Source of the DNA: Ehretia macrophylla
Lineage: Eukaryota > Streptophyta > Magnoliopsida > Boraginales > Ehretiaceae
Length of the DNA: 64,000 nt
Reading direction: 5' to 3'
NCBI GenBank assembly: GCA_037974665.1
Contig: CM075773.1
Location: 19,210,146-19,274,145 of the forward strand
Made by a program: the position numbers and the translations under genes. Below are positions 10,539-22,909 of the stretch, piece by piece; position 1 is the stretch's first letter; every line of letters begins with the position of its first letter. The notes under the pieces were generated by a model. The model did not search any database, was not told the origin of the DNA, and saw only the letters and a program-made list of their open reading frames with translations.

Positions 10539-11625
10539 GGCACAGCGAAGCAATGCTTAGCTGTCCCGTCGTAGAGCTCTCGGAGAGCTTTCCAACGGTA
10601 TGCTGTGGGCCGCGTAACTCTTTACGGATCAAAAGTTATGGGCTCCGGAGCGAAGGAGAATTGGTCCCAAGCCCCACGCCCTCGGTTTGCGGGCCCAGCC
10701 TCTACGCGAATCGAAGCTGTCTCGCCCAAGGTGTCGCGGGATTCGGTCACAGAATTGGGACGGATTGGGTTGTCGCCCTTTTCGCGGCGCACGACGTACG
10801 ATCCGGGACGAAAAAATAGCGCGAAAGAAGAAAAATGTCCCGAAACTGATGAAAACGTTCGATTTTGGGCTCCGAAAAAAGCCCCAGCGAAGCAAAGCTT
10901 AGCTGTCCCGTCTTAGAGCTCTCAGAGAGCTTTCCAACGGTATGCTGTGGGCCGCGTAACTCCTAACGGATCAAAAGTTATGGGCTCCGGAGCGACGGAG
11001 ACCTGGTCCCAAGCCCCACGGCCTCAGTTTGTGAGCCCAGCCTCTACGTAAAGCGAAGCTGTCTCGCCCAAGGTGCCGCGGGATTCAGTAACATAAATGG
11101 GACAGATTGGGTTGTCGCCTATTTCGCGGTGCGCGACGTACGATCCGGGATGGAAAAACAGCGCAAAAGAAGAAAAGTGTCGCGAAACTGATGAAAATGT
11201 TCGATTTTGGGCCCCGAAAAAAGGCCCAGCGAAGCGAAGCTTGCTTGTCCCATCGTAGAGCTCTCGGAGAGCTTTCCAACGGTATGCTGTGGGCCGCGTA
11301 ACTCTTTACGGATCAAAAGTTATGGGCTCTGGAGCGACGGAAACCTGGTCCCAAGCCCCACGCACTCGGTTTGTGGGCCCAGCCTCTACGCGAAGCGAAG
11401 CTGTCTCGCCCAAGGTGCCGCGGGATTCGGTAACAAAAATGGGACGGATTGGGTTGTCGCCCTTTTCGCGGCGCACGACGTACGATCCGGGACGAAAAAA
11501 CAGCGCGAAAGAAGAAAAATGTCCCGAAACTGATGAAAACGTTCGATTTTGGGCTCCGAAAAAAGGCCCAGCGAAGCGAAGCTTGCTTGTCCCATCGTAG
11601 AGCTCTCGGAGAGCTTTCCAACGGT

Positions 11626-11967
11626 ATGCTGTGGGCCGCGTAACTCTTTACGGATCAAAAGTTATGGGCTTTGGAGCGACGGAGACCTGGTCCCAAGCCC
11701 CGCGCCCTCGTCTTGCGGGCCCAGCCTCCACGCGAAGCGAAGCTGTCTCGCCCAAGGTGCCGCGGGATTCGATAACAGAAATGGGGCGGATTGTGTAGTC
11801 GCCCTTTTCGCGACGCTCGACGCACGATCCGGAACCGAAAAACAGCGTAAAAGCAGAAAAGTGCCTCGAAACTGATGAAAACGTTCGATTTTGGGCTCCG
11901 AAAAAAGGCCCAGCTAAGCTTTTCTTTTCTGCCCCGTCGTAGAGCTCTCGGAGAGCTTTCCAACGGT
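11626..11967 (+). repeat. D-subfamily monomer with a common-type start
   Basis: The first 45 or so bases are ordinary (gtaactctttacgg, gggctttgg). From gccccgcgcc onward it is D type, ending in gcttttcttttctgcccc. The switch lies near offset 50-75. Confidence 0.8.
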
Positions 11968-12309
11968 ATGCTGTAGGCCACGCAACTCTATTCGGATCAA
12001 AAGTTATGAGCTCCGTAGCGACGGAGACCTGGTCCCAAGCCCCGCGCCCTCGGCTTGCTGGCCCAGCCTCCACGCGAAACGAAGCTGTCTCGCCCAAGGT
12101 GTCGCGGGATTCGATAACAGAAATGGGGCGGATTGTGTTGTCGCCCTTTTCGCGACGCACGACGCACGATCCTGGACCGAAAAACAGCGCAAAAGCAGAA
12201 AAGTGTCGCAAAACTGATGAAAACGTTCGATTTTGGGCTCCGAAAAAAGGCACAGCGAAGCGTAGCTTAGCTGTCCCGTCGTAGAAATCTCGGAGAGCTT
12301 TCCAACGGT
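11968..12309 (+). repeat. D-subfamily monomer with a common-type end
   Basis: Starts gtaggccacgcaactctattcgg and keeps D marks to agcagaaaag. It then reads gtgtcgcaaaac and gcgaagcgtagcttagc like non-D copies. Together with 11626 it forms the only tandem pair of D monomers in the window. Confidence 0.8.
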
Positions 12310-13677
12310 ATGCTGTGGGGCGCGTAACTCTTTACGGATCAAAAGTTATGGGCTCCGGAGCGACGGAGACCTTGTCCCAAGCCCCACGCCCTCGGTTTGT
12401 GGGCCCAGCCTCTACGCGAATCGAAGCTGTCTCGCCCAATGTGCCGCCGGATTCGGTAACAAAAATGGAACGGATTGGGTTGTCGCCCTTTTCGCGGCGC
12501 ACGACTTAGGATCCGGGACGGAAAAACAGCGCAAAAGAAGAAAAGTGTCGCGAAACTGATGAAAACGTTTGATTTTGGGCTCCGAAAAAAGTCACAACGA
12601 AGAAAAGCTTGGCTGCCCCGTCGTAGAGCTCTCGGAGAGCTTTCCAACGGTATGCTGTAGGCCGCGTAACTCCTTACGGATCAAAAGTTATGGGCTCCGG
12701 AGCGACGGAGACCTGGTCCCAAGCCCCACGCCCTCGGTTTGCGGGCCCAGCCTCTAGGTGAAACGAAGCTGTCTCGCCCAAGGTGCCGCGGGATTCGGTA
12801 ACAGAAATGGGACGGATTGGGTTGTCGCCCTTTTCGCGGCGCACGACGTACGATCCGGGACGGCAAAACAGCGCAAAAGAAGAAAAGTGTCGCAAAACTG
12901 ATGAAACCGTTCGATTTTTGGCTCCGAAAAAAGGCCCAGCGAAGCAAAGCTTGGCTGCCTCGTCGTAGAGCTCTCGGAGATCTTTCCAACGGTATGCTGT
13001 GGACCGCGTAAATCTTTACGGATCAAAAGTTATGGGCTCCGGAGCGACGGAGACCTGGTCCCAAGCCCCACGCCCTCGTTTTGCGAGCCCAGCCTCTACG
13101 CGAATCGAAGCTGTCTCGCCCAAGGTGTCGCGGGATTCGGTCACAGAATTGGGACGAATTGTGTTGTCGACCTTTTCGCGGCGCACGACGTACGATCGGG
13201 GACGAAAAAACAGCGCGAAAGAAGATAAGTGTCCCGAAACTTATGAAAACGTTCGATTTTGGGCCCCGAAAAAATGCCCAGTGAAGCAAAGCTTAGCTGT
13301 CCAGCCGTAGAGCTCTCGGAGAGCTTTCCAACGGTATGCTGTGGGCCGCGTAACTCCTTACGGATAAAAAGTTATGGGCTCCGGAACAACGGAGACCTGG
13401 TCCCAAGCCCCACGCCCTGGGTTTGCGGGCCCAGCCTCTACACAAAGCGAAGCTGTCTCGCCCAAGGTGCCGCGGGATTCGGTAACAAAAATGGGACGGA
13501 TTGGGTTGTCGCCCTTTTCGCGACGCACGACGTACGATCCGGGACGGAAAAACAGCGCGAAAGAAGAAAAGTGTCCCGAAACTGAAGAAAACATTCAATT
13601 TTGGCCTCCGAAAAAAGGCCCAGCGAAGCGAAGCTTGCTTGTCCCATCGTAGAGCTCTCGGAGAGCTTTCCAACGGT

Positions 13678-14018
13678 ATGCTGTGGGCCGCGTAACTCTT
13701 TACGGATCAAAAGTTATGGGGTCTGGGGCGACGGAAACCTGGTCCCAAGCCCCACGCCCTCGGTTTGTGGGCCCAGCCTCTACGCGAAGCGAAGCTGTCT
13801 CGCCCAAGGTGCCCCGGGATCCGGTACCAAAAATGGGACGGATTGGGTTGTCGCCCTTTCCGCGGCGCACGACGTACGATCCGGGACGGAAAAACAGCGC
13901 GAAAGAAGAAAAAGTCCCGAAACTGATGAAAATGTTCGATTTTGGGCTCCGAAAAAAGCCCCAGCGAAGCGAAGCTCGCTTGTCCCATCGTAGAGCTCTC
14001 GGAGAGCTTTCCAACAGT
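13678..14018 (+). repeat. 341-bp monomer, T lost near offset 236
   Basis: Reads gaaaaagtcccg for gaaaaatgtcccg. The same deletion recurs at about 55287 and 57682. This monomer also carries a run of substitutions to C or G (13721-13860). Confidence 0.85.
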
Positions 14019-14702
14019 ATGCTGTGGGCCGCGTAACTCTTTACGGATCAAAAGTTATGGGCTTTGGAGCGACGGAGACCTGGTCCCAAGCCCCACGCCC
14101 TCGGTTTGCGGGCCCAGCCTCTACGCGAAGCGAAGCTGTCTCGCCCAAGGTGCCGCCGGATTCGGTAACAAAAATGGAACGGATTGGGTTGTCGCCCTTT
14201 TCGCGGCGCACGACTTAGGATCCGGGACGGAAAAACAGCGCAAAAGAAGAAAAGTGTCACGAAACTGATGAAAACGTTCGATTTTGGGCTCCGAAAAAAG
14301 GCACAGCGAAGAAAAGCTTGGCTGTCCCGTCGTAGAGCTCTCGGAGAGCTTTCCAACGGTATGCTGTGGGCCGCGTAACTCTTTACGGATCAAAAGGTAT
14401 GGGCTCCGTAGCGACGGAGACCTGGTCCCAAGCCCCACGCCCTCGGTTTGCGGGCCCAGCCTCTACGCGAAACGAAGCGGCCTCGCCCAAGGTGCCGCGG
14501 GATTCGGCACCAAAACTGGGACGGATTGGGTTGCCGCCCTTTTCGCGGCGCACGACGCACGACCCGGGACGGAAAAACACCGCAAAAGAAGAAAAGTGTC
14601 GCAAAACTGATGAAAACGTTCGATTTTGGGCTCCGAAAAAAGGCACAGCGAAGCATAGCTTAGTTGTCCCGTCGTAGAAATCTCGGAGAGCTTCCCAACG
14701 GT

Positions 14703-15044
14703 ATGCTGTGGGCCGCGTAACTCCATCCGGATCAAAAGTTATGGGCTCCGGAGCGACGGAGACCTAGTCCCAAGCCCCGCGCCCTCGGCTTGCGGGCCCA
14801 GCCTCCACGCGAAGCGAAGCTGTCTCGCCCAATGTGCCGCCGGATTCGGTAACAAAAATGGAACGGATTGGGTTGTCGCCCTTTTCGCGGCGCACGACTT
14901 AGGATCCGGGACGGAAAAACAGCGCAAAAGAAGAAAAGTGTCGCGAAACTGATGAAAACGTTCGATTTTGGGCTCCGAAAAAAGTCACAACGAAGCAAAG
15001 CTTGGCTGTCCCGTCGTAGAGCTCTCGGAGAGCTTTCCAACGGT
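14703..15044 (+). repeat. Chimeric monomer: D front, common back
   Basis: Starts ctccatccggatc with gccccgcgcc and gcctccacgcg. From cccaatgtgccgccgg onward it follows the ttaggatcc type with agtcacaacgaag, as in 12310. The junction is between offsets about 110 and 130. Confidence 0.8.
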
Positions 15045-16754
15045 ATGCTGTAGGCCGCGTAACTCCTTACGGATCAAAAGTTATGGGCTCCGGAGCGACG
15101 GAGACCTGGTCCCAAGCCCCACGCCCTCGGTTTGCGGGCCCAGCCTCTAGGTGAAACGAAGCTGTCTCGCCCAAGGTGCCGCGGGATTCGGTAACAGAAA
15201 TGGGACGGATTGGGTTGTCGCCCTTTTCGCGGCGCACGACGGACGATCCGGGACGGGAAAACAGCGCGAAAGAAGAAAAGTGTCGCAAAACTGATGAAAA
15301 CGTTCGATTTTGGGCTCCGAAAAAAGGCACAGCGAAGCAAAGCTTAGCTGTCTCGTCGTAGAGCTCTCGGAGAGCTTTCCAACGGTATGCTGTGGGCCGC
15401 GTAAATCTTTACGGATCAAAAGTTATGGGCTCCGGAGCGACGGAGACCTGGTCCCAAGCCCCACGCCCTCGGTTTGCGGGCCTAGCCTCTACGCGAATCC
15501 AAGCTGTCTCGCCCAAGGCGTCGCGGGATTCGGTAACAGAATTGGGACGGATTGGGTTGTCGCCCTTTTCGCGGCGCACGACGTACGATTCGGGACGGAA
15601 AAACAGCGCGAAAGAAGAAAAATGTCCCAAAACTGATGAAAACGTTCGATTTTGGGCACAGAAAAAAGGCACAGCGAAGCAACGCTTCTCTCTCCCGTCG
15701 TAGAGCTCTCGGAGAGCTTTCCAACGGTATGCTGTGGGCCGCGCAACTCCTTACGGATCAAAAGTTATGGGCTCCGGAGCGACGGAGACCTGGTCCCAAG
15801 CGCCACGACCTCGGTTTGCGGGCCCAGCCTCTACGCGAATCGAAGCTGTCTCGCCCAAGGTGTCGCGGGATTCGGTAACAAAATTGGGACGGATTGTGTT
15901 GTCGTCCTTTTCGCGGCGCACGACGTACGATCCGGGACGGAAAAACAGCGCGAAAGAAGAAAAATGTCCCGAAACTGATGAAAACGTTCGATTTTGGTCT
16001 CCGAAAAAAGGCACAGCGAAGCATAGCTTAGCTGTCCCGTCGTAGAACTCTCGGAGAGCTTTCCAACGGTATGCTGTGGGGCGCGTAACTCTTTACGGAT
16101 CAAAAGTTATGGGCTCCGGAGCGACGGAGACCTTGTCCCAAGCCCCACGCCCTCGGTTTGCGGGCCCAGCCTCTACGCGAAGCGAAGCTGTCTCGCCCAA
16201 GGTGCCGCCGGATTCGGTAACAAAAATGGAACGGATTGGGTTGTCGCCCTTTTCGCGGCGCACAACTTAGGATCCGGGACGGAAAAACAGCGCAAAAGAA
16301 GAAAAGTGTCGCGAAACTGATGAAAACGTTCGATTTTGGGCACCGAAAAAAGGCACAGCGAAGAAAAGCTTGGCTGTCCCGTCGTAGAGCTCTCGGAGAG
16401 CTTTCCAACGGTATGCTGTAGGCCGCGTAACTCCTTACGGATCAAAAGTTATGGGCTCCGGAGCGACGGAGACCTGGTCCCAAGCCCCACGCCCTCGGTT
16501 TGCGGGCCCAGCCTCTACGCGAAACGAAGCTGGCTCGCCCAAGGTGCCGCGGGATTCGGGAACAAAAATGGGACGGAGTGGGGTGTCGCCCTGTTCGCGG
16601 CGCACGACGTACGATCCGGGACGGAAAAACAGCGCAAAAGAAGAAAAGTGTCGCAAAACTGATGAAAACGTTCGATTTTGGGCTCCGAAAAAAGGCACAG
16701 CGAAGCAAAGCTTAGCTGTCCCGTCGTAGAGCTCTCGGAGAGCTTTCCAACGGT

Positions 16755-17780
16755 ATGCTGTGGGCCGCGTAACTCTTTACGGATCAAAAGTTATGGGCTC
16801 CGGAGCGACGGAGACCTGGTCCCAAGCCCCACGCCCTCGGTTTGTGGGCCCAGCCTCTACGCGAATCGAAGCTGTCTCGCCCAAGGTGCAGCGGGATTCG
16901 GTAACAAAAATGGGACGGATTGGGTTGTCGCCCTTTTCGCGGCGCACGACGTACGATCCGGGACGGAAAAACAGCGCGAAAGAAGAAAAATGTCCCGAAA
17001 CTGATGAAAACGTTTGATTTTGGGCTCCGAAAAAAGGCACAGCGTAGCATAGATTAGCTGTCCCGTGGTAGAACTCTCGGAGAGATTTCCAACGGTATGC
17101 TGTGGGCCGCGTAACTCTTTACGGATCAAAAGTTATGGGCTCCGGAGCGACGGAGACCTGGTCCCAAGCCCCACGCCCTCGGTTTGCGGGCCCAGCCTCT
17201 ACGCGAATCGAAGCTGTCTCACCCAAGGTGTCGCGGGATTCGGTAACAGAATTGGGACGGATTGGGTTGTCGCCCTTTTCGCGGCGCACGACGTACGATC
17301 CGGGACGGAAAAACAGCGCGAAAGAAGAAAAATGTCCCGAAACTGATGAAAACGTTCGATTTTGGGCACCGAAAAAAGGCCCAGCGAACCAAGGCTTAGC
17401 TGTCCCGTCGTAGAGCTCTCGGAGAGCTTTCCAACGGTATGCTGTGCGCCGCGTAACTCTTTACGAATCAAAAGTTATCGGCTCCGGAGCGACGGAGACT
17501 TGGTCCCAAGCCCCACGCCCTCGGTTTGCGGGCCCAGCCTCTACGCGAATCGAAGCTGTCTCGCCCAAGGTGTCGCGGGATTCGGTCACAGAATTGGGAC
17601 GGATTGGGTTGTCGCCCTTTTCGCGGCGCACGACGTACGATCCGGGACGGAAAAACAGCGCGAAAGAAGAAAAATGTCCCGAAACTGATGAAAACGTTCG
17701 ATTTTGGGCTCCGAAAAAAGGCACAGCGAAGCAAAGCTTAGCTGTCCCGTCGTAGAGCTCTCGGAGAGCTTTCCAACGGT
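16755..17780 (+). repeat. W-X-Y module copy at 16.8 kb
   Basis: W 16755, X 17097, Y 17439. Matches 19149-20174 at an offset of 2,394 bp and 20517-21542 at 3,762 bp. Y starts with gtgcgccgcg and gttatcggc. X ends with gcgaaccaaggctt, which is private to this copy. Confidence 0.7.
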
Positions 17781-19148
17781 ATGCTGTGGGCCGCGTAACT
17801 CTTTACGGATCAAAAGTTATGGGCTCCGGAGCGACGGAGACCTGGTCCTAAGCCCCACGCCCTCGGTTTGCGGGCCCAGCCTCTACGCGAATCGAAGCTG
17901 TCTCGCCCAAGGTGTCGCGGGATTCGGTAACAAAAATGGGACGGATTGGGTTGTCGCCCTTTTCGCGGCGCACGACGTACGATCCGGGACGGAAAAACAG
18001 CGCAAAAGAAGAAAAGTGTCACAAAACTGATGAAAACGTTCGATTTTGGGCTCCGAAAAAAGGCACAGCAAAGCAAAGCTTGGCTGTCTCGTCGTAGAGC
18101 TCTCGGAGAGCTTTCCAACGGTATGCTGTGGGCCGCGTAACTCTTTACGGATCAAAAGTTATGGGCTCCGGAGCGACGGAGACCTGGTCCCAAGCCCCAC
18201 GCCCTCGGTTTGCGGGCCCAGCCTCTACGCGAAGCGAAGCTGTCTCGTCCAAGGTGTCGCGGGATTCGGTAACAGAATTGGGACGGATTGGGTTGTCGCC
18301 CTTTTCGCGGCGCACGACGTACGATCCGGGACGGAAAAACAGCGCGAAAGAAGAAAAATGTCCCGAAACTGATGAAAACGTTCGATTTTGGGCTCCGAAA
18401 AAAGGCACAGCGAAGCAAATCTTAGCTGTCCCGTCGTAGAGCTCTCGGAGCGCTTTCCAACGGTATGCTGTGGGCCGCGTAACTCTTTACGGATCAAAAG
18501 TTATGGGCTCCGGAGCGACGGAGTCCTGGTCCTAAGCCCCACGCCCTCGGTTTGCGGGCCCAGCCTCTACGCGAATCGAAGCTGTCTCGCCCAAGGTGTC
18601 GCGGGATTCGGTAACAGAATTGGGACGGATTGGGTTGTCGCCCTTTTCGCGACGCACGACGTACGATTCGGGACGGAAAAACAGCGCGAAAGAAGAAAAA
18701 TATCCCGAAACTGATGAAAACGTTCGATATTGGGCTCCGAAAAAAGGCACAGCAAAGCAAAGCTTTGCTGTCCCATCGTAGAGCTCTCGGAGAGCTTTCC
18801 AACGGTATGCTGTGGGCCGCGTAACTCTTTACGGATCAAAAGTTATGGGCTCCGGAGCGACGGAGACCTGGTCCCAAGCCCCACGCCCTCGGTTTGCAGG
18901 CCCAGCCTCTACGCGAATCGAAGCTGTCTCGCCCAAGGTGTCGCGGGAATCGGTAACAGAATTGGGACGGATTGGGTTGTCGCCCTTTTCGCGGCGCACG
19001 ACGTACGATCCGGGACGAAAAAACAGCGCAAAAGAAGAAAAGTGTCGCGAAACTGATGAAAACGTTCGATTTTGGGCTCCGAAAAAAGGCACAGCGAAGC
19101 AAAGCTTAGCTGTCCCGTCGTAGAGCTCTCGGAGAGCTTTCCAACGGT

Positions 19149-20174
19149 ATGCTGTGGGCCGCGTAACTCTTTACGGATCAAAAGTTATGGACTCCGGAGC
19201 GACGGAGACCTGGTCCCAAGCCCCACGCCCTCGGTTTGTGGGCCCAGCCTCTACGCGAAGCGAAGCTGTCTCGCCCAAGGTGCAGCGGGATTCGGTAACA
19301 AAAATGGGACGGATTGGGTTGTCGCCCTTTTCGCGGCGCACGACGTACGATCCGGGACGGAAAAACAGCGCGAAAGAAGAAAAATGTCCCGAAACTGATG
19401 AAAACGTTTGATTTTGGGCTCCGAAAAAAGGCACAGCGTAGCATAGATTAGCTGTCCCGTGGTAGAACTCTCGGAGAGCTTTCCAACGGTATGCTGTGGG
19501 CCGCGTAACTCTTTACGGATCAAAAGTTATGGGCTCCAAAGCGACGGAGACCTGGTCCCAAGCCCCACGCCCTCGGTTTGCGGGCCCAGCCTCTACGCGA
19601 AGTGAAGCTGTCTCGCCCAAGGTGCCGCGGGATTCGGTAACAGAAATGGGACGGATTGGGTTGTCGCCCTTTTCGCGGCGAACGACGTACGATCCGGGAC
19701 GGAAAAACAGCGCAAAAGAAGAAAAATGTCCCGAAACTGATGAAAACGTTCGATTTTGGGCTCCGAAAAAAGGTACAGCGAAGCAATGCTTAGCAGTCCC
19801 GTCGTAGAGCTCTCGGAGAGCTTTCCAACGGTATGCTGTGGGCCGCGTAACTCTTTACGGATCAAAAGTTATTGGCTGCGGAGCGACGGAGACCTGGTCC
19901 CAAGCCCCACGCCCTCGGTTTGCGGGCCCAGCCTCTACGCGAATCGAAGCTGTCTCGCCCAAGGTGTCGCGGGATTCGGTCACAGAATTGGGACGGATTG
20001 GGTTGTCGCCCTTTTCGCGGCGCACGACGTACGATCCGGGACGGAAAAACAGCGCGAAAGAAGAAAAATGTCCCGAAACTGATGAAAACGTTCGATTTTG
20101 GGCTCCGAAAAAAGGCACAGCGAAGCAAAGCTTAGCTGTCCCGTCGTAGAGCTCTCGGAGAGCTTTCCAACGGT
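19149..20174 (+). repeat. W-X-Y module copy at 19.1 kb
   Basis: W 19149, X-position 19491 (gctccaaagcg; ends gcaatgcttagcagtcc) and Y 19833 (gttattggctgcgg). The X-position monomer carries gcgaagtgaag and aacgacgtac, so it differs from X in the other copies and was probably replaced. Confidence 0.65.
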
Positions 20175-20516
20175 ATGCTGTGGGCCGCGTAACTCTTTAC
20201 GGATCAAAAGTTATGGGCTCCGGAGCGACGGAGACCTGGTCCTAAGCCCCACGCCCTCGGTTTGCGGGCCCAGCCTCTACGCGAATCGAAGCTGTCTCGC
20301 CCAAGGTGTCGCGGGATTCGGTAACAGAATTGGGACGGATTGGGTTGTCGCCCTTTTCGCGACGCACGACGTACGATTCGGGACGGAAAAACAGCGCGAA
20401 AGAAGAAAAATGTCCCGAAACTGATGAAAACGTTCGATTTTGGTCTCCGAAAAAAGGCACAGCAAAGCAAAGCTTAGCTGACCCGTCGTAGAGCTCTAGA
20501 AGAGCTTTCCAACGGT

Positions 20517-21542
20517 ATGCTGTGGGCCGCGTAACTCCTTACGGATCAAAAGTTATGGGCTCCGGAGCGACGGAGACCTGGTCCCAAGCCCCACGCCCTC
20601 GGTTTGTGGGCCCAGCCTCTACGCGAATCGAAGCTGTCTCGCCCAAGGTGCAGCGGGATTCGGTAACAAAAATGGGACGGATTGGGTTGTCGCCCTTTTC
20701 GCGGCGCACGACGTACGATCCGGGACGGAAAAACAGCGCGAAAGAAGAAAAATGTCCCGAAACTGATGAAAACGTTTGATTTTGGGCTCCGAAAAAAGGC
20801 ACAGCGTAGCATAGATTAGCTGTCCCGTGGTAGAACTCTCGGAGAGATTTCCAACGGTATGCTGTGGGCCGCGTAACTCTTTACGGATCAAAAGTTATGG
20901 GCTCCGGAGCGACGGAGACCTGGTCCCAAGCCCCACGCCCTCGGTTTGCGGGCCCAGCCTCTACGCGAATCGAAGCTGTCTCGCCCAAGGTGTCGCGGGA
21001 TTCGGTAACAGAATTGGGACGGATTGGGTTGTCGCCCTTTTCGCGGCGCACGACGTACGATCCGGGACGGAAAAACAGCGCGAAAGAAGAAAAATGTCCC
21101 GAAACTGATGAAAACGTTCGATTTTGGGATCCGAAAAAAGGCACAGCGAAGCAATGCTTAGCTGTCCCGTCGTAGAGCTCTCGGAGAGCTTTCCAACGGT
21201 ATGCTGTGGGCCGCGTAACTCTTTACGGATCAAAAGTTATGGGCTCCGGAGCGACGGAGACTTGGTCCCAAGCCCCACGCCCTCGGTTTGCGGGCCCAGC
21301 CTCTACGCGAATCGAAGCTGTCTCGCCCAAGGTGTCGCGGGATTCGGTCACAGAATTGGGACGGATTGGGTTGTCGCCCTTTTCGCGGCGCACGACGTAC
21401 GATCCGGGACGGAAAAACAGCGCGAAAGAAGAAAAATGTCCCGAAACTGATGAAAACGTTCGATTTTGGGCTCCGAAAAAAGGCCCAGCGAAGCTTTGCT
21501 TGGCTGCCCCGTCGTAGAGCTCTCGGAGAGCTTTCCAACGGT
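20517..21542 (+). repeat. W-X-Y module copy at 20.5 kb
   Basis: W 20517, X 20859 (ttttgggatccg) and Y 21201. Here Z is replaced by a D-subfamily monomer at 21543, and the same replacement appears in the right copy of the 14-monomer duplication. Confidence 0.7.
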
Positions 21543-21884
21543 ATGCTGTGGGACGCGTAACTCCATCCGGATCAAAAGTTATGGGCTCCGGAGCGACGGA
21601 GACCTGGTCCTAAGCCCAGCGCCCTCGGCTTGCAGGCCCAGCCTCCACGCGAAGCGAAGCTGTCTCGCCCAAGGTGCTGCGGGATTCGATAACAGAAATG
21701 CGGCGGATTGTGTTGTCGCCCTTTTCGCGACGCACGACGCACGATCCGGGACCGAAAAACAGCGCGAAAGAAGAAAAATGTCCCGAAACTGATGAAAACG
21801 TTCGATTTTGGGCTCCGAAAAAAGCCACAGCAAAGCAAAGCTTAGCTGTCCCGTCGTAGAGCTCTCGGAGAGCTTTCCAACGGT
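21543..21884 (+). repeat. D-subfamily monomer in the 14-monomer duplication, left copy
   Basis: Reads ggacgcgtaactccatccgg, aagcccagcgcc, ggcttgcaggcccag, gattcgataac, cgcgacgcacgacgcacg and gggaccgaaaaac. The end is common type (gcgcgaaagaag, aaaagccacagcaaagc). Confidence 0.85.
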
Positions 21885-22568
21885 ATGCTGTGGGCCGCGT
21901 AACTCTTTACGGATCAAAAGTTATGGGCTCCGGAGCGACGGAGACCTGGTCCCAAGCCCCACGCCCTCGGTTTGCGGGCCCAGCCTCTACGCGAATCGAA
22001 GCTGTCTCGCCCAAGGTGGCGCGGGATTCGGTAACAGAATTGGGACGGATTGGGTTGTCGCCCTTTTCGCGGCGCACGACGTACGATCCGGGACGAAAAA
22101 ACAGCGCAAAAGAAGAAAAGTGTCGCGAAACTGATGAAAACGTTCGATTTTGGGCTCCGAAAAAAGGCACAGCGAAGCAAAGCTTAGCTGTCCCGTCGTA
22201 GAGCTCTCGGAGAGCTTTCCAACGGTATGCTGTGGGCCGCGTAACTCTTTACGGATCAAAAGTTATGGGCTCCGGAGCGACGGAGACCTGGTCCCAAGCC
22301 CCACGCCCTCGGTTTGTGGGCCCAGCCTCTACGCGAAGCGAAGCTGTCTCGCCCAAGGTGCCGCGGGATTCGGTAACAAAAATGGGACGGATTGGGTTGT
22401 CGCCCTTTTCGCGGCGCACGACGTACGATCCGGGACGGAAAAACAGCGCGAAAGAAGAAAAATGTCCCGAAACTGATGAAAACGTTCGATTTTGGGCTCC
22501 GAAAAAAGCCCCAGCGAAGCGAAGCTTGCTTGTCCCATCGTAGAGCTCTCGGAGAGCTTTCCAACAGT

Positions 22569-22909
22569 ATGCTGTGGGGCGCGTAACTCTTTACGGATCA
22601 AAAGTTATGGGCTCCGGAGCGACGGAGACCTGGTCCCAAGCCCCACGCCCTCGGTTTGCGGGCCCAGCCTCTACGCGAAGCGAAGCTGTCTCGCCCAAGG
22701 TACCGCAGAATTCGGTAACAAAAATGGGACGGATTGGGTTGTCTCCCTTTTCGCGGCGCACGACGTACGATCCGGGAAGGAAAAACAGCGCGAAAGAAGA
22801 AAAGTGTCCCAAAACTGATAAAACGTTCGATTTTGGGCGCCGAAAAAAGGCCCAGCGAAGCAAAGCTTAGCTGTCCAGTCGTAGAGCTCTCGGAGAGCTT
22901 TCCAACGGT
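22569..22909 (+). repeat. 341-bp monomer, G lost near offset 250
   Basis: Reads ctgataaaacg for ctgatgaaaacg. The deletion is shared with its duplicate at 27356. The front has ggtaccgcagaattcgg and gttgtctccc. Confidence 0.85.

Larger units (their letters stand above)
8207..16412 (+). repeat. Array segment 4: mixed monomers including the divergent D subfamily
   Basis: Twenty-four monomers. D monomers lie at 8890, 11626 and 11968, with a D-front chimera at 14703 and a D-like ccatccgg start at 9232. Monomers ending in agcttgcttgtcccatcg occur at 10942, 11284, 13336 and 13678. Two pairs (12310 then 12652, 14703 then 15045) repeat the order cccaatgtgccgccgg with agtcacaacgaag, followed by ctgtaggccgcg with ctctaggtgaaacg. 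The monomers at 8549 and 13678 are 341 bp. Confidence 0.75.
16413..20516 (+). repeat. Array segment 5: twelve monomers with repeated W-X-Y-Z order
   Basis: The W monomers at 16755 and 19149 are each followed by an X-position monomer (17097, 19491), a ggtcacag Y monomer (17439, 19833) and a ggtcctaag Z-like monomer (17781, 20175). Another Z-like monomer (ggtcctaag, cgattcggg) lies at 18465. All are full length. Confidence 0.75.
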
